Positions 23,440 to 32,560 of a stretch of DNA of 64,000 nucleotides are shown one piece after another. Made by a program: the position numbers and the translations under genes. Each line of letters opens with the position of its first letter. Position 1 is the stretch's first letter. Source of the DNA: Deinandra increscens subsp. villosa (Eukaryota > Streptophyta > Magnoliopsida > Asterales > Asteraceae); the NCBI GenBank assembly GCA_039602395.1, contig JBCNJP010000024.1, positions 4,070,118 through 4,134,117 of the forward strand, read 5' to 3'. A model generated the notes under the pieces. That model ran no database searches. It saw nothing but the letters and a program-made list of their open reading frames with translations, and was not told the DNA's origin.

Positions 23440-23860
23440 GTTTACGAGTTCTGCTGCTGCTGTTCATCGTGTTTCCGATCAGTTTCTGGGTTCATTTGAG
23501 TGTTTACGACTGTTTCTTTTGAAGATCTGCATCGGAATCAAGTTTACGAGTTTAAGATCGCATTTTTATCGTGTTTACGATCCGGTGAATCGTGTTTACG
23601 ACTGTACTTGGTCGTAATCGTCGTGTTTACGATTTTTCATTACCGGAATCTCAAATCGTAATCGAGTTTACGATTCATTCTAATCGGAATCGTGTGTTTA
23701 CGACCCTTGCTTGTCGTAATCGTTAATCGTAATCGGTGTTTACGAGTTTTCTTGCCGGAATCAGTGTTTACGATTTACCTCCATCGTAATCAGGTGTTTA
23801 CGATTCTACTTGGATCGTAATCGTGTGTTCTCGATCGTAATCAGGTGTTCTCGATCGCAA
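23440..23860 (+). repeat. GTTTACGA / TCGTAA hairpin array in the TE-I leader
   Basis: Eleven exact GTTTACGA copies start at 23440, 23502, 23542, 23573, 23594, 23625, 23666, 23696, 23738, 23766 and 23796. Several are followed 10-11 bases later by TCGTAA, the inverted arm, giving units of about 30 bases that can fold into small hairpins. Two variant units (GTGTTCTCGATC) end the array. It fills the leader between primer site and gag ATG. Confidence 0.85.
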
Positions 23861-23913
23861 TCGCACATTTTGGACATTTGGACTTTAGTTTTAAGTTTCC
23901 CTAAGCTTTCGTA

Positions 23914-26900
23914 ATGGATTTCGAACCGAGTATGTATCAGAAGTTGGACTTTGAGATTAGATCCATCACTCGTCCACCTAGACTCACATCGGCGGATAAT
24001 TTTCTGGAGTGGAAATATAGGTTTGAAAACCACTTGAAGAGTGTTGATTTAAGATTATGGAGAGCGGTAATTCATGGGCCACACACACCTACACATCCAG
24101 AAGGAACCAATGCGGGTAAAGCTAAAATGGAAGACGAATATGATGATCATGATTGGGAAAGATGCAACAAAGCAGAGAGGGCATTTACTATTATGACTAT
24201 GGCACTTACACCTGACAATGCACAAGGATTTAAGCACTGCAAGACTGCCAAGCAACTCTGGAATGCTTTGATTGTGGCTTATGAGGGAAATCCGGACATT
24301 AAGGCAAGCCGCAAGCAAATGCTGAAGCAGAAATTCAATCTGTTCAACCACATTCAAGGTGAATCCTTCGAAGCACAGGTGCAAAGGTTCGTGTCTCTGA
24401 TGGCCGAAATGTCAAGCTATGGTGTTGAACCGGATCTGGAAGATAAGAATCTGAAACTGCTGAATAGTCTGCCCAAATCCTGGAATACCAACATCTCCAT
24501 CATTAAGGACAACAACAAGCTGAGTGAGCTATCTCTTGATGAGATGATCAACAAATTGAAGTCAAAGCTTATTGATGACAAGCAGAGAGAATTGAACCAT
24601 ATAAGCTCCCTTAGTTTGGCGGGAAAATTGAACCAAGCCCTGTTGTCAGAAGAAGTGGATTCTAAGCAAGATGGAAAGTCAGCTGGAAGTGGACCAAGCT
24701 CTGTCACAAAGTCAACTGCTTTTGTGGCACAACCTCATGAAAGTTCAAGTGGAGGTGCCAACCCTGATGCTACGAATGATCCTAACTTTGCCCTCGGAAT
24801 GGGCTTTATGAACAGCTATCATGCTCTCATGGCAGGAACTTTAGTGCCAACTGAGATGCTGTCAGGTGAGCTGAATCAGATAAATCCAGAAGATGTAGAG
24901 ATGTTGGATGTCTCTTGGCAGATGGCAATGGCTGTTTTCAGGGCAAAGAAGTTCATGACAAAGACTGGGAGAAATGTGTGGAAGGACCAAGATAAGATCA
25001 GGATGGGGTTTGACAAGAGCAAGCTGAGGTGCTACAACTGTGACGAGTATGGGCATTTCGCAAGAGAGTGCACAAAGCCGAGGAAAGAAAGAACAGAAGA
25101 AAGGAAAGCATGTGATGGCAAGGGAAAGGCTGAGTCAAGTGCTTTGGTTGTGCAGGAAGGAGGTGGATATGATTGGACACCTCAGTTAAAAGAGTTCAGC
25201 CTGTCACATGCAATGGTTGCTGCTATGGAAAGGGATGAAGAGGAAGAGCATGCATTTGTTGTGACTGATGAGAAACCTGAAGAAACTCCGGTGGATGACA
25301 AGGAAGCCTTTGCTGCTGAGATTGATAACGACAAGGTATGTCCTGATCCCACTTGTGCTCGTATAATTCCTGGACTTAGACAAATCTGTAAAAATTATCA
25401 GTTAGAATTGTTTGAGATAAAATGCGAGAGGAGTTCCTTTAAGGGTAGATGGCAGAAGAATGAGGAAAAGGTAAAAGCTCAGAAACTAGACATAGTGAAA
25501 TATCAAAAACTTGCTACTGAGAAAGCTCTTCTGTATGACAACGCTAAGTTAGAAATAGCTGAGCTTAGTAAGCAGATAGATGAACTTAAGCATAAGAACA
25601 ATGAGTTGCAAGTAAAACTTGATGTGAACCATATGAGAAGCAAGAGAATGCTAGAGGCCAGTAAGTCTTTGAACACCTGCATAACTGAGGTTAGAATAGG
25701 TAAGGACAAAGGTGGAATAGGGATTAGCTTCTCAGACAAAAACAAGAATGATGTTCCTCAAGATAAGACTAGAGACATAATAGGAATAATCCTTGAGGAT
25801 GATCAAGTTGATAGATCGGAAGCAGGAACACATGAGATAGGACCTCCCTTAGATAGTGTTCTAGTAGGAGTAACACCTATGACTGATCAGGAATTTGAAA
25901 ATGAGAAACACATGATCTATGGGTTGGGTAAACAGAATGAAACAATGGCATCCACAAGTAAATCAGGTCCGTCCCATGAATCATTAAACAATAGTGTTGA
26001 ACCTGCTGATGGCTTTGTTTCATGTGCAGATGAAGTAGGTATTGAAGATGTGTCAGGGGAGGATGCTGAATGTTTGAAAGTCAATGAATGTCATGTGTCT
26101 AGTAGTTCTAGTCTTAATTTACCCAAGGACGATGTTCTGGCATCTGTGTCAGAACTTAATACGTCCAAGTCAAAACAAGTAGTTGTATCTGTGTTGTCAA
26201 AACATCTTTCTAATTCCAATGAAAAAGTTGATGGTTTTAAAATTCGCGTGCCTAACACTAAAGTAGGTCGTGAGACTAAGCCCAAAGATTTTGTTGCTTA
26301 TCCCCAGGTTGTGTCAACTTTCAATAGAACAAACAAATCTAAGTCAGAGCAATTTTGTTTAATTACACAACCGGAAAAAGATGCAAAACGTGTTATACAC
26401 AAATGGGATGATAAGCCAGAGTGGAAGTCGTCTTACCCAAGACGTTCATACCTCTGTAGTCATGTCAATGGGCCTAGACTCATGAACTGTTTTCAATGTG
26501 GAAAACCAGGACACTTTGCTGCTAATTGTGTGAATAGACCATTTCAACCATACTATCCGCAAAACCCACGGACTAGTATGTTGGAGAAAATGATGACAGG
26601 AGAAAAGCAAAAGCAGAAGCAACAAGCTTTGTTTAAGGGGAAGCAGTGCTTGGAACCAATGAAGACTCAACAGTCTAAGGTTTCAAACACAAAGGCACCT
26701 GTGACAAAGCCTGTTGTTGAAAAATGGAATGTGGCCAAAACTCCAAAACCAACTTATGCATCTAAAGGAGTTTATAAAAGAAATGATAAGATAAAACCAG
26801 AATTTGCTGAAAAACAAGTGGCTAAGGTCAAAAGAGTTAATAAACCTAATGGCAAAGCGAAGGTTGAGCAACAGGTTTTAAAACAAAAAGATGTCACTCA

Positions 26901-27178
26901 ACCAAAACAACTGGTTTACACAAAACTGAAACTTGAATGGACACCTGTTAAGAAGCCATCTGGTAAAAAGGCCACATCTCCGCAAAAGAAACCTGTAGTC
27001 AGTCAAGAACTCATCAAATGTGTTTAAACCACAGAAAGACACCACCTGGAAACCAAAAGTCAACATTCAAAATGTGAATGTACCTGAAAAGCCAGAAATG
27101 ACCCTCCAATTAGTTAATTACATTGACTCCAAAGGTGTGCCCAGATCTGTTATGGCCTGGGTACCTAAATCTCACTAA
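23914..27178 (+). CDS. gag: TE-I gag polyprotein (one frameshift near the C terminus)
   Basis: ATG 23914 opens 1,037 codons to 27027. The typical SIRE-type gag ending (AWVPKSH and stop at 27176-27178) continues in the next frame, so a one-base change lies near 27,000. The UBN2-type gag domain spans about residues 25-230 (FLEWKYRFENHLKS; LWNALIVAYEG). A CCHC knuckle CYNCDEYGHFAREC is at about residue 372, a coiled coil at about 500-580, and a second knuckle CFQCGKPGHFAANC at about 858. The C-terminal 180 residues are very basic (Lys-rich). The large size, two distant knuckles and basic tail fit SIRE-like gags. It would form cytoplasmic particles and bind RNA. The start is the first ATG after the leader array. 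Confidence 0.9.
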
Positions 27179-27194
27179 TCTCTGATTTGTGTAG

Positions 27195-30100
27195 GGACAG
27201 CCAAGAAGACCTATCAACAATCTCTGGTATGTTGATAGCGGTTGCTCCCGACATATGACCGGAGACTTATCCCTTTTGGAAGATGTGGAAGACTTCAATG
27301 GCGGAGGTGTATCATTTGCAGGTGGTGTGGGTGGAAGAATAAGCAAGAAAGGAGTGGTGAGAAGTGGTAATTTATCATTCTCTGACGTACATTATGTGGA
27401 GGAGCTGTCACACAGTCTACTGAGTGTCTCTCAGATTTGTGATAGAGACTATTCTGTGTTGTTTAACCGCAAGGAGTGCATTATTCTCAAGCCTGGTGTG
27501 AAGATTCCAGAGGAGTGCATCTTGATGCGTACTCCGAGAAGAGCAAACTCTTATCAGCTTAATATGGGTCAACCCCCAACTTCAGAAGAAGCCTGTCTCA
27601 TATCCAAACAAAATGAGAACTTAGCTCTTTTGTGGCATAGGCGTCTGGGGCATGCTAACATGAAGAATTTGACCAAGCTTGCAAAGGGAGAACATGTCAG
27701 AAAGCTGCCTATCAAAGATTTCTCTACTGTGGAAAAATGTGTGGCTTGTGCGAAGGGGAAGCAGCACAAGTTGCCGCACCGTCCGAAGATAGCAAATTCA
27801 ATGTCATCCGTGTTACAACTTCTTCACATGGATTTATTTGGGCCAATGCAAGTTCAAAGCATCAGCAAATTCTCTTACTGTCTCGTGATTGTGGATGACT
27901 ACTCGCGATTCACTTGGGTCTTCTTTTTATCCAACAAGTATGAAACTCCGATCTTAGTGAAACAGTTTGTCACGCTTATAGAGAATCAGCTGAACGAGAA
28001 GGTCAAGGCTATCAGAACGGACAATGGAACAGAATTTAAGAATGCAAAGTTAAATATGTTCTGTGGAGAGAAGGGAATAGAGAGACAGTTCAGTGCGCCC
28101 TACACTCCGCAACAGAATGGAGTCGCTGAGAGAAGAAACAGGACGCTCATTGAAGCAGCAAGGACAATGATGTGTGAAGCTAAATTGCCAATCTTCTTCT
28201 GGGCTGAAGCAGTTAATACGGCTTGTTACGTGCAGAATCGTGTTCTTTTAAACAAGCGTCATGAGAAGACTCCGTATGAGATTGTTTACAAAGAGAAGCC
28301 AACAGTGGGATATTTCAAGACATTCGGGTGTCCATGCACGGTTCTGATTCAGTCCGATGTTGGGAAATTCGAAGCCAAGGCCGATGAGTGTTATTTTGTG
28401 GGTTATTCAGCAAATAGTGCGTATCGTGTCTACAACAAAACCACAAAGGTTATCATTGAGGCATATAACGTGGACTGGCTTGAAGACAATCCTACAGATG
28501 CAGGGAGTGGACCGGATTGGATTTTTGACTATGGGTCGCTGTTTGAAGGGTTCAACTTTTCAAATGTTTTCCATCATTTGGGTGAAGAAGAAGACATTAT
28601 TGCACAATCATCTGAATCAAGACCTCATGCTGAGAAAGTTGGTGAGAAAGCACCAGATGCAGTTCCCACAAATGTCAATGCAGATGCTCCGGGATCTTCG
28701 GGAACTAAAGATGATGATTCAGAAATTTCTCAAAACCAAGGTATGAGTGATAATACTGTTAATTCTAACCTGCCTGTTTCTGTTTCTGTGCCAGATGTTC
28801 AAGTATCAAGGATCAATAAAGACCATCCAATCAGCAATATACTTGGACCAGTTTCAGCAGGTGTTACCACTAGAAGCCGCACGGGAGATATTAATTTTTG
28901 CATGTATTCGTGCTTCATATCCCAGATTGAGCCTCCTAATGTGATGGTTGCTCTCAGAGATCCATGTTGGATAGAGGCCATGCACAATGAACTTAATCAG
29001 TTTTCTAAGCTGGGAGTGTGGCGCCTAGTGGAAAGGCCAGAGAACAAGAAGGTTATACCCACACGTTGGTTATACAAGAACAAGAAGGATGACACGGGTA
29101 TAATTGTCAGAAACAAGGCAAGGTTGATTGTTCAGGGCCACAGACAAATTCATGGAATTGACTACGATGAGGTGTATGCACCCGTGGCAAGATTGGAGGC
29201 TATTCGGATATTCCTTGCAGTTGCATCATATCTAAACTTCACAGTTCGCCAGATGGATGTTAAGACAGCATTTTTATATGCAGAAATGAATGAGGAAGTT
29301 TATGTGACTCAACCACCGGGGTTTGTAGATGAGGAGTATCCAGATCATGTGTATCTTCTGGATAAGGCTTTGTATGGACTACATCAAGCTCCACGCACGT
29401 GGTATGAGACACTATCAACTCATCTGGTGGAGAATGGATACTCAAGAGGAGTGGTTGATCAGACTTTGTTTAGGAAGAGGGTGAAGGATGACATCATCAT
29501 GGTGCAGGTTTATGTAGATGACATCATCTACGGGTCAACAAACGAAGAATTATGCACTGAGTTTGAAGAGATAATGAGAAAGAAATTTGAAATGAGTGAT
29601 CAGGGAGAGATGAGTTTCTTCCTAGCCTTGCAAGTGAAACAGGATGAATCTGGGATTCTTATTCACCAAGCAAAATATGTGAATGAGATTCTAGAAAAAT
29701 TCAAGATGCAAGACTCCAAGCCAATCTCAACTCCCATGGCATCCAGACCTCTACTGACAGCAGATGCAGATGGGGAGCCAGTGAGTGAATTCATGTATCG
29801 CTCGATGATTGGATCACTTATGTATTTGACAGCAAGCAGGCCAGATATTATGCATGCAGTGTGTCTGTGTGCCCGCTATCAGGCTAATCCTAAACTTTCA
29901 CATTTAATTGCTGTTAAACGTATCTTTAGGTATCTGAAGGGCAGGCCTAGGCTTGGACTTTGGTACCCAAAGAACACTGATTTCCAATTGTTTGCATATA
30001 CTGACAGTGATTATGGAGGCAGTGATCTTGACCGGAAGTCAACAACTGGTGGATGTCAGTATCTGGGAGATCGACTCATTTCTTGGCAGAGCAAAAAGCA

Positions 30101-30458
30101 GCATACCGTCTCGAAGTCAACTGCAGAAGCTGAATATGTGGCAGCATCCGCTGGATGCTCACAGGTAGTATGGATACAAAATCAGCTCACTGATTACGGT
30201 ATGGAATTCGTTAACACTCCTATCTTTTGTGATAATGCTGCTGCTCTAGAGATTGTGAAAAACCCCGTTCATCACTCAAAAACAAAGCACATAGACATCA
30301 AGGTACATTTTATTCGTGATTGTTATGATCGGGAGTTAATTCAGCTTCAAAAGGTGAGCTCAGACCAGAATGTGTCTGACATTTTCACAAAACCCCTACC
30401 TCGCCCCAATTTTGAAATGTGTGTCGAAGGCCTAAGGATGATTGCCTTCGAGGAATGA
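27195..30458 (+). CDS. pol: TE-I pol polyprotein (protease-integrase-RT-RNase H)
   Basis: Open from 27195 (after TAG 27192-27194) to TGA 30456-30458; it lacks an upstream ATG before the protease motif, so translation probably depends on recoding or on ATG 27255. Copia order: protease active site VDSGCS (about 27231), pre-integrase HHCC (WHRRLGHAN...CVACAKGK), integrase core with HMDLFG, RTDNGTEF and NGVAERRN giving D, D, E, RT with YVDDIIYG at 29511, RNase H with TDSDYGG (about 30000) and CDNAA, ending IFTKPL. All catalytic residues looked for are present and no stop interrupts them, so the enzymes may be functional. It could supply activity in trans to the gag-only and non-coding elements nearby, if compatible. 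Confidence 0.95.
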   Translation, partial: GQPRRPINNLWYVDSGCSRHMTGDLSLLEDVEDFNGGGVSFAGGVGGRISKKGVVRSGNLSFSDVHYVEELSHSLLSVSQICDRDYSVLFNRKECIILKPGVKIPEECILMRTPRRANSYQLNMGQPPTSEEACLISKQNENLALLWHRRLGHANMKNLTKLAKGEHVRKLPIKDFSTVEKCVACAKGKQHKLPHRPKIANSMSSVLQLLHMDLFGPMQVQSISKFSYCLVIVDDYSRFTWVFFLSNKYETPILVKQFVTLIENQLNEKVKAIRTDNGTEFKNAKLNMFCGEKGIERQFSAPYTPQQNGVAERRNRTLIEAARTMMCEAKLPIFFWAEAVNTACYVQNRVLLNKRHEKTPYEIVYKEKPTVGYFKTFGCPCTVLIQSDVGKFEAKADECYFVGYSANSAYRVYNKTTKVIIEAYNVDWLEDNPTDAGSGPDWIFDYGSLFEGFNFSNVFHHLGEEEDIIAQSSESRPHAEKVGEKAPDAVPTNVNADAPGSSGTKDDDSEISQNQGMSDNTVNSNLPVSVSVPDVQVSRINKDHPISNILGPVSAGVTTRSRTGDINFCMYSCFISQIEPPNVMVALRDPCWIEAMHNELNQFSKLGVWRLVERPENKKVIPTRWLYKNKKDDTGIIVRNKARLIVQGHRQIHGIDYDEVYAPVARLEAIRIFLAVASYLNFTVRQMDVKTAFLYAEMNEEVYVTQPPGFVDEEYPDHVYLLDKALYGLHQAPRTWYETLSTHLVENGYSRGVVDQTLFRKRVKDDIIMVQVYVDDIIYGSTNEELCTEFEEIMRKKFEMSDQGEMSFFLALQVKQDESGILIHQAKYVNEILEKFKMQDSKPISTPMASRPLLTADADGEPVSEFMYRSMIGSLMYLTASRPDIMHAVCLCARYQANPKLSHLIAVKRIFRYLKGRPRLGLWYPKNTDFQLFAYTDSDYGGSDLDRKSTTGGCQYLGDRLISWQSKKQHTVSKSTAEAEYVAASAGCSQVVWIQNQLTDYGMEFVNTPIFCDNAAALEIVKNPVHHSKTKHIDIKVHFIRDCYDRELIQLQKVSSDQNVSDIFTKPLPRPNFEMCVEGLRMIAFEE

Positions 30459-31590
30459 TCTGATCAAACTTTATTGTAAATATCTTTTTAGAAAATTTCA
30501 AAAATTAAAAAAAGAATGTGTTTATATTTCAAAAGCCTCATAAAAACAGGGGAAGAAATATTGTTGTTTCAGAAAATCTAAAAAAATATCTGTTTGAGGT
30601 TTTTATGATGTCTTTTGTTTGCCTTGAGTTGGTAGGAAGTGATATAAATTTCCAAGACGATCGGAGACTGACACGTGTAAGGCAGAAGTGAAAGACGTCT
30701 CAAAGATGATGTTCGGTAAGCTAAATCAAAAACAATGATCATCCATGTAAGTGCAGTAAACTTAACTCCTATATATGTTTAGTTTTCCATCCTAGTTTAC
30801 ATAGTTTAAAAGACTGAGTCCCAGCAAAAACGGGTTGAGAGTGGTATTCACCTAGTATTCACTCTCTCACACGCCATGTTTCTGCTGTTATGACAACACC
30901 ACAGAAAAATGAAAAGAAAAAGTTAACAATGAAAAGAAAAAGCAAAAAAAAAAAAATATTGATGATAAAAATAAATAAATTATTTTGTTTGGTCTTCTCT
31001 GCGTGCTTATGCGGCCGACCTGATCACCAACTGATAATTAAGAAAATAAGGGTTTGTCATGACGGTGTTGCATGGTTCCTCAAGTTGGGGGTTTGTGAAT
31101 CCTCAATAAACTCTGAGGTTGGGTAGGTTTTGCTATGAACAATTGGGTGTGGGGACGGTTAAACATGTCGGTAATTATGTACCACAATTTAAGCACTTAA
31201 AATGTTTTAACTGGATGTGAGTTTATGTGGTTTCAAAATTTTTGAACAATCGTTTAGAGCGTCGAGTAACGGAAGCTGAAAAGGGTTCCTCAGTTAAAGA
31301 TTTGTCTGGTTTGATCCATGATTTTAAATCAGCTTCGAGGCAAGTAAATTTTAAATTTCTGTAATTAGGGTTAATTGTTTTTATGGTTTATCTTATATTT
31401 CAAGTCTTTAGTTGTTTTAAATTTTTTAAGATCAAGATCAGATACTCGGGGTTTGACTCTGAGGGGAAGCTTCGTAAATTCTCAAAGTTTCTCAAAGTTA
31501 ACACTTTTTTAGAGAATTAACATGTTTATGATGTTTGGGAGGTTTTTGAAACATTTTTGAAGTTTGAGGGGCCAAACTGAATTTTTTTTA
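30459..31590 (+). other. TE-I intergenic region with hairpins, no ORF called
   Basis: Non-coding AT-rich region after pol. It holds a 7-bp inverted repeat (GAGAGTG 30837-30843, CACTCTC 30860-30866) and, at 30989-31030, a TCTCTGCGTGC core enclosed by TTGGT/ACCAA. This core recurs three times in the 3' region of TE-F. A short open frame at 30890-31126 is Lys-rich by virtue of poly-A and is not considered a gene. Confidence 0.6.
30989..31030 (+). promoter_or_regulatory. Candidate structured RNA element (TE-I copy)
   Basis: TTGGT arm, then TCTTCTCTGCGTGCTTATGC, GGCCGACCTGAT, and the ACCAA arm. An inner GC-TTAT-GC hairpin is possible. The sequence between the arms closely matches the TE-F copies, while the arms differ but still pair. 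Confidence 0.5.
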
Positions 31591-31596
31591 AAAGGG

Positions 31597-31604
31597 TATA
31601 AAAA
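31597..31604 (+). promoter_or_regulatory. TATA box upstream of the TE-I third ORF
   Basis: TATAAAAA flanked by AAGGGT and ACCCTT, in a TA-poor context followed about 30 bases later by pyrimidine-rich, leader-like sequence. It resembles a plant gene promoter and lies about 960 bp before the third ORF. Confidence 0.45.
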
Positions 31605-31614
31605 CCCTTAACCG

Positions 31615-32294
31615 GTTTACGATTCATCATATGTGCCTCTCTCCGTTTACGACTTGCCATAGCAAAACCCTAACCTCCGCCGCTGTCTCGCCGGAAAACC
31701 TGTTTCCGACCATCTCCGACCACCACTGTGAAATCCGAGCACACAGACGCACTCGCAATCCATTTCCGACCAAGAACCCCTTGTCAATCGACTGTGTTCA
31801 CAAGTTTTCATCGATCCACTCTCAGATTTTACGATTTAAACCCTAACTCGTGATTATTCTCAGTTTCGACTGTGTTCGAGTCGATTTTGCGTGAAAAGAA
31901 GTCGGTTTTGTGCTTACAACTGTTAAAAGGTAGTGATAGGCGTTTTGTTTACATGTTCGAGGTGTTTTAACAAGTTTACGAGTTTTTGCAGGTTCGTTAA
32001 TGGCGGTTCTTCTGCGTTTACGATCATCTCGGTGAAGGAGACGACCGTTCGTGATTACGATCGGTGTTTACGATCGGTGTTCACGATCCAGATGTTTATG
32101 ATATTAGTTTACGATCCTCGTTTACGACAAAGCTTGTTTACGATCGGGCTTAGGTCTTTAATCAATGTTTACGACTGGACCGAGTGTTTACGACTGGACT
32201 CTGATTTTAACCCGATCGTGAACCCATAATAGGATCGTAAACCCAATACTCAAATCGTAATCATTTAAATAAACTCAATTTGTGAGTCGTAAAC
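31615..32294 (+). repeat. Second GTTTACGA cluster, before the third ORF of TE-I
   Basis: Ten direct GTTTACGA copies (31615, 31645, 31974, 32016, 32066, 32107, 32120, 32136, 32167, 32186) and two inverted TCGTAAAC (32235, 32287). Eight of the direct copies fall within 220 bases. The same motif fills the gag leader of this element, so the region may be a duplicated leader or share a regulator. Confidence 0.8.
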
Positions 32295-32560
32295 ACACTT
32301 GTTTGTTGAATTCAAATCATAAACACCTAATGTTTAATTTTTTTTTTAAAAAATATCATCAAACTCAATCATTTTAAGTTAAAATTAATGGTGTTTGTGA
32401 ATTTTGTGTGGTTAAATCAATTATTTTCCCTAAAAGTTTAAATTGAAATTTTGTGAACTTCAAAAGTAAAATTTGATTTTCAATTGAACTTCGACAAGGG
32501 TTAATAAACTTAATTGCACTTTAACGAACAAGTCTGATACATGTGTCTTGTCTTTCTCAG
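31930..32560 (+). other. Candidate leader intron of the TE-I third ORF
   Basis: A possible donor AAAAG|GTAGTG at 31930 and a strong acceptor TTGTCTTTCTCAG ending at 32560. The ORF ATG is the next base. An intron ending right at a start codon would resemble plant 5' UTR introns or a spliced subgenomic RNA. The donor choice is uncertain; a donor in the element's 5' leader is an alternative. Confidence 0.4.

Noticed and set aside
23440..23860. Regular repeat array considered as a CRISPR array
   Set aside because: The repeat is only 8 bases with variable spacing, lies in a plant retrotransposon leader, and there are no cas genes.
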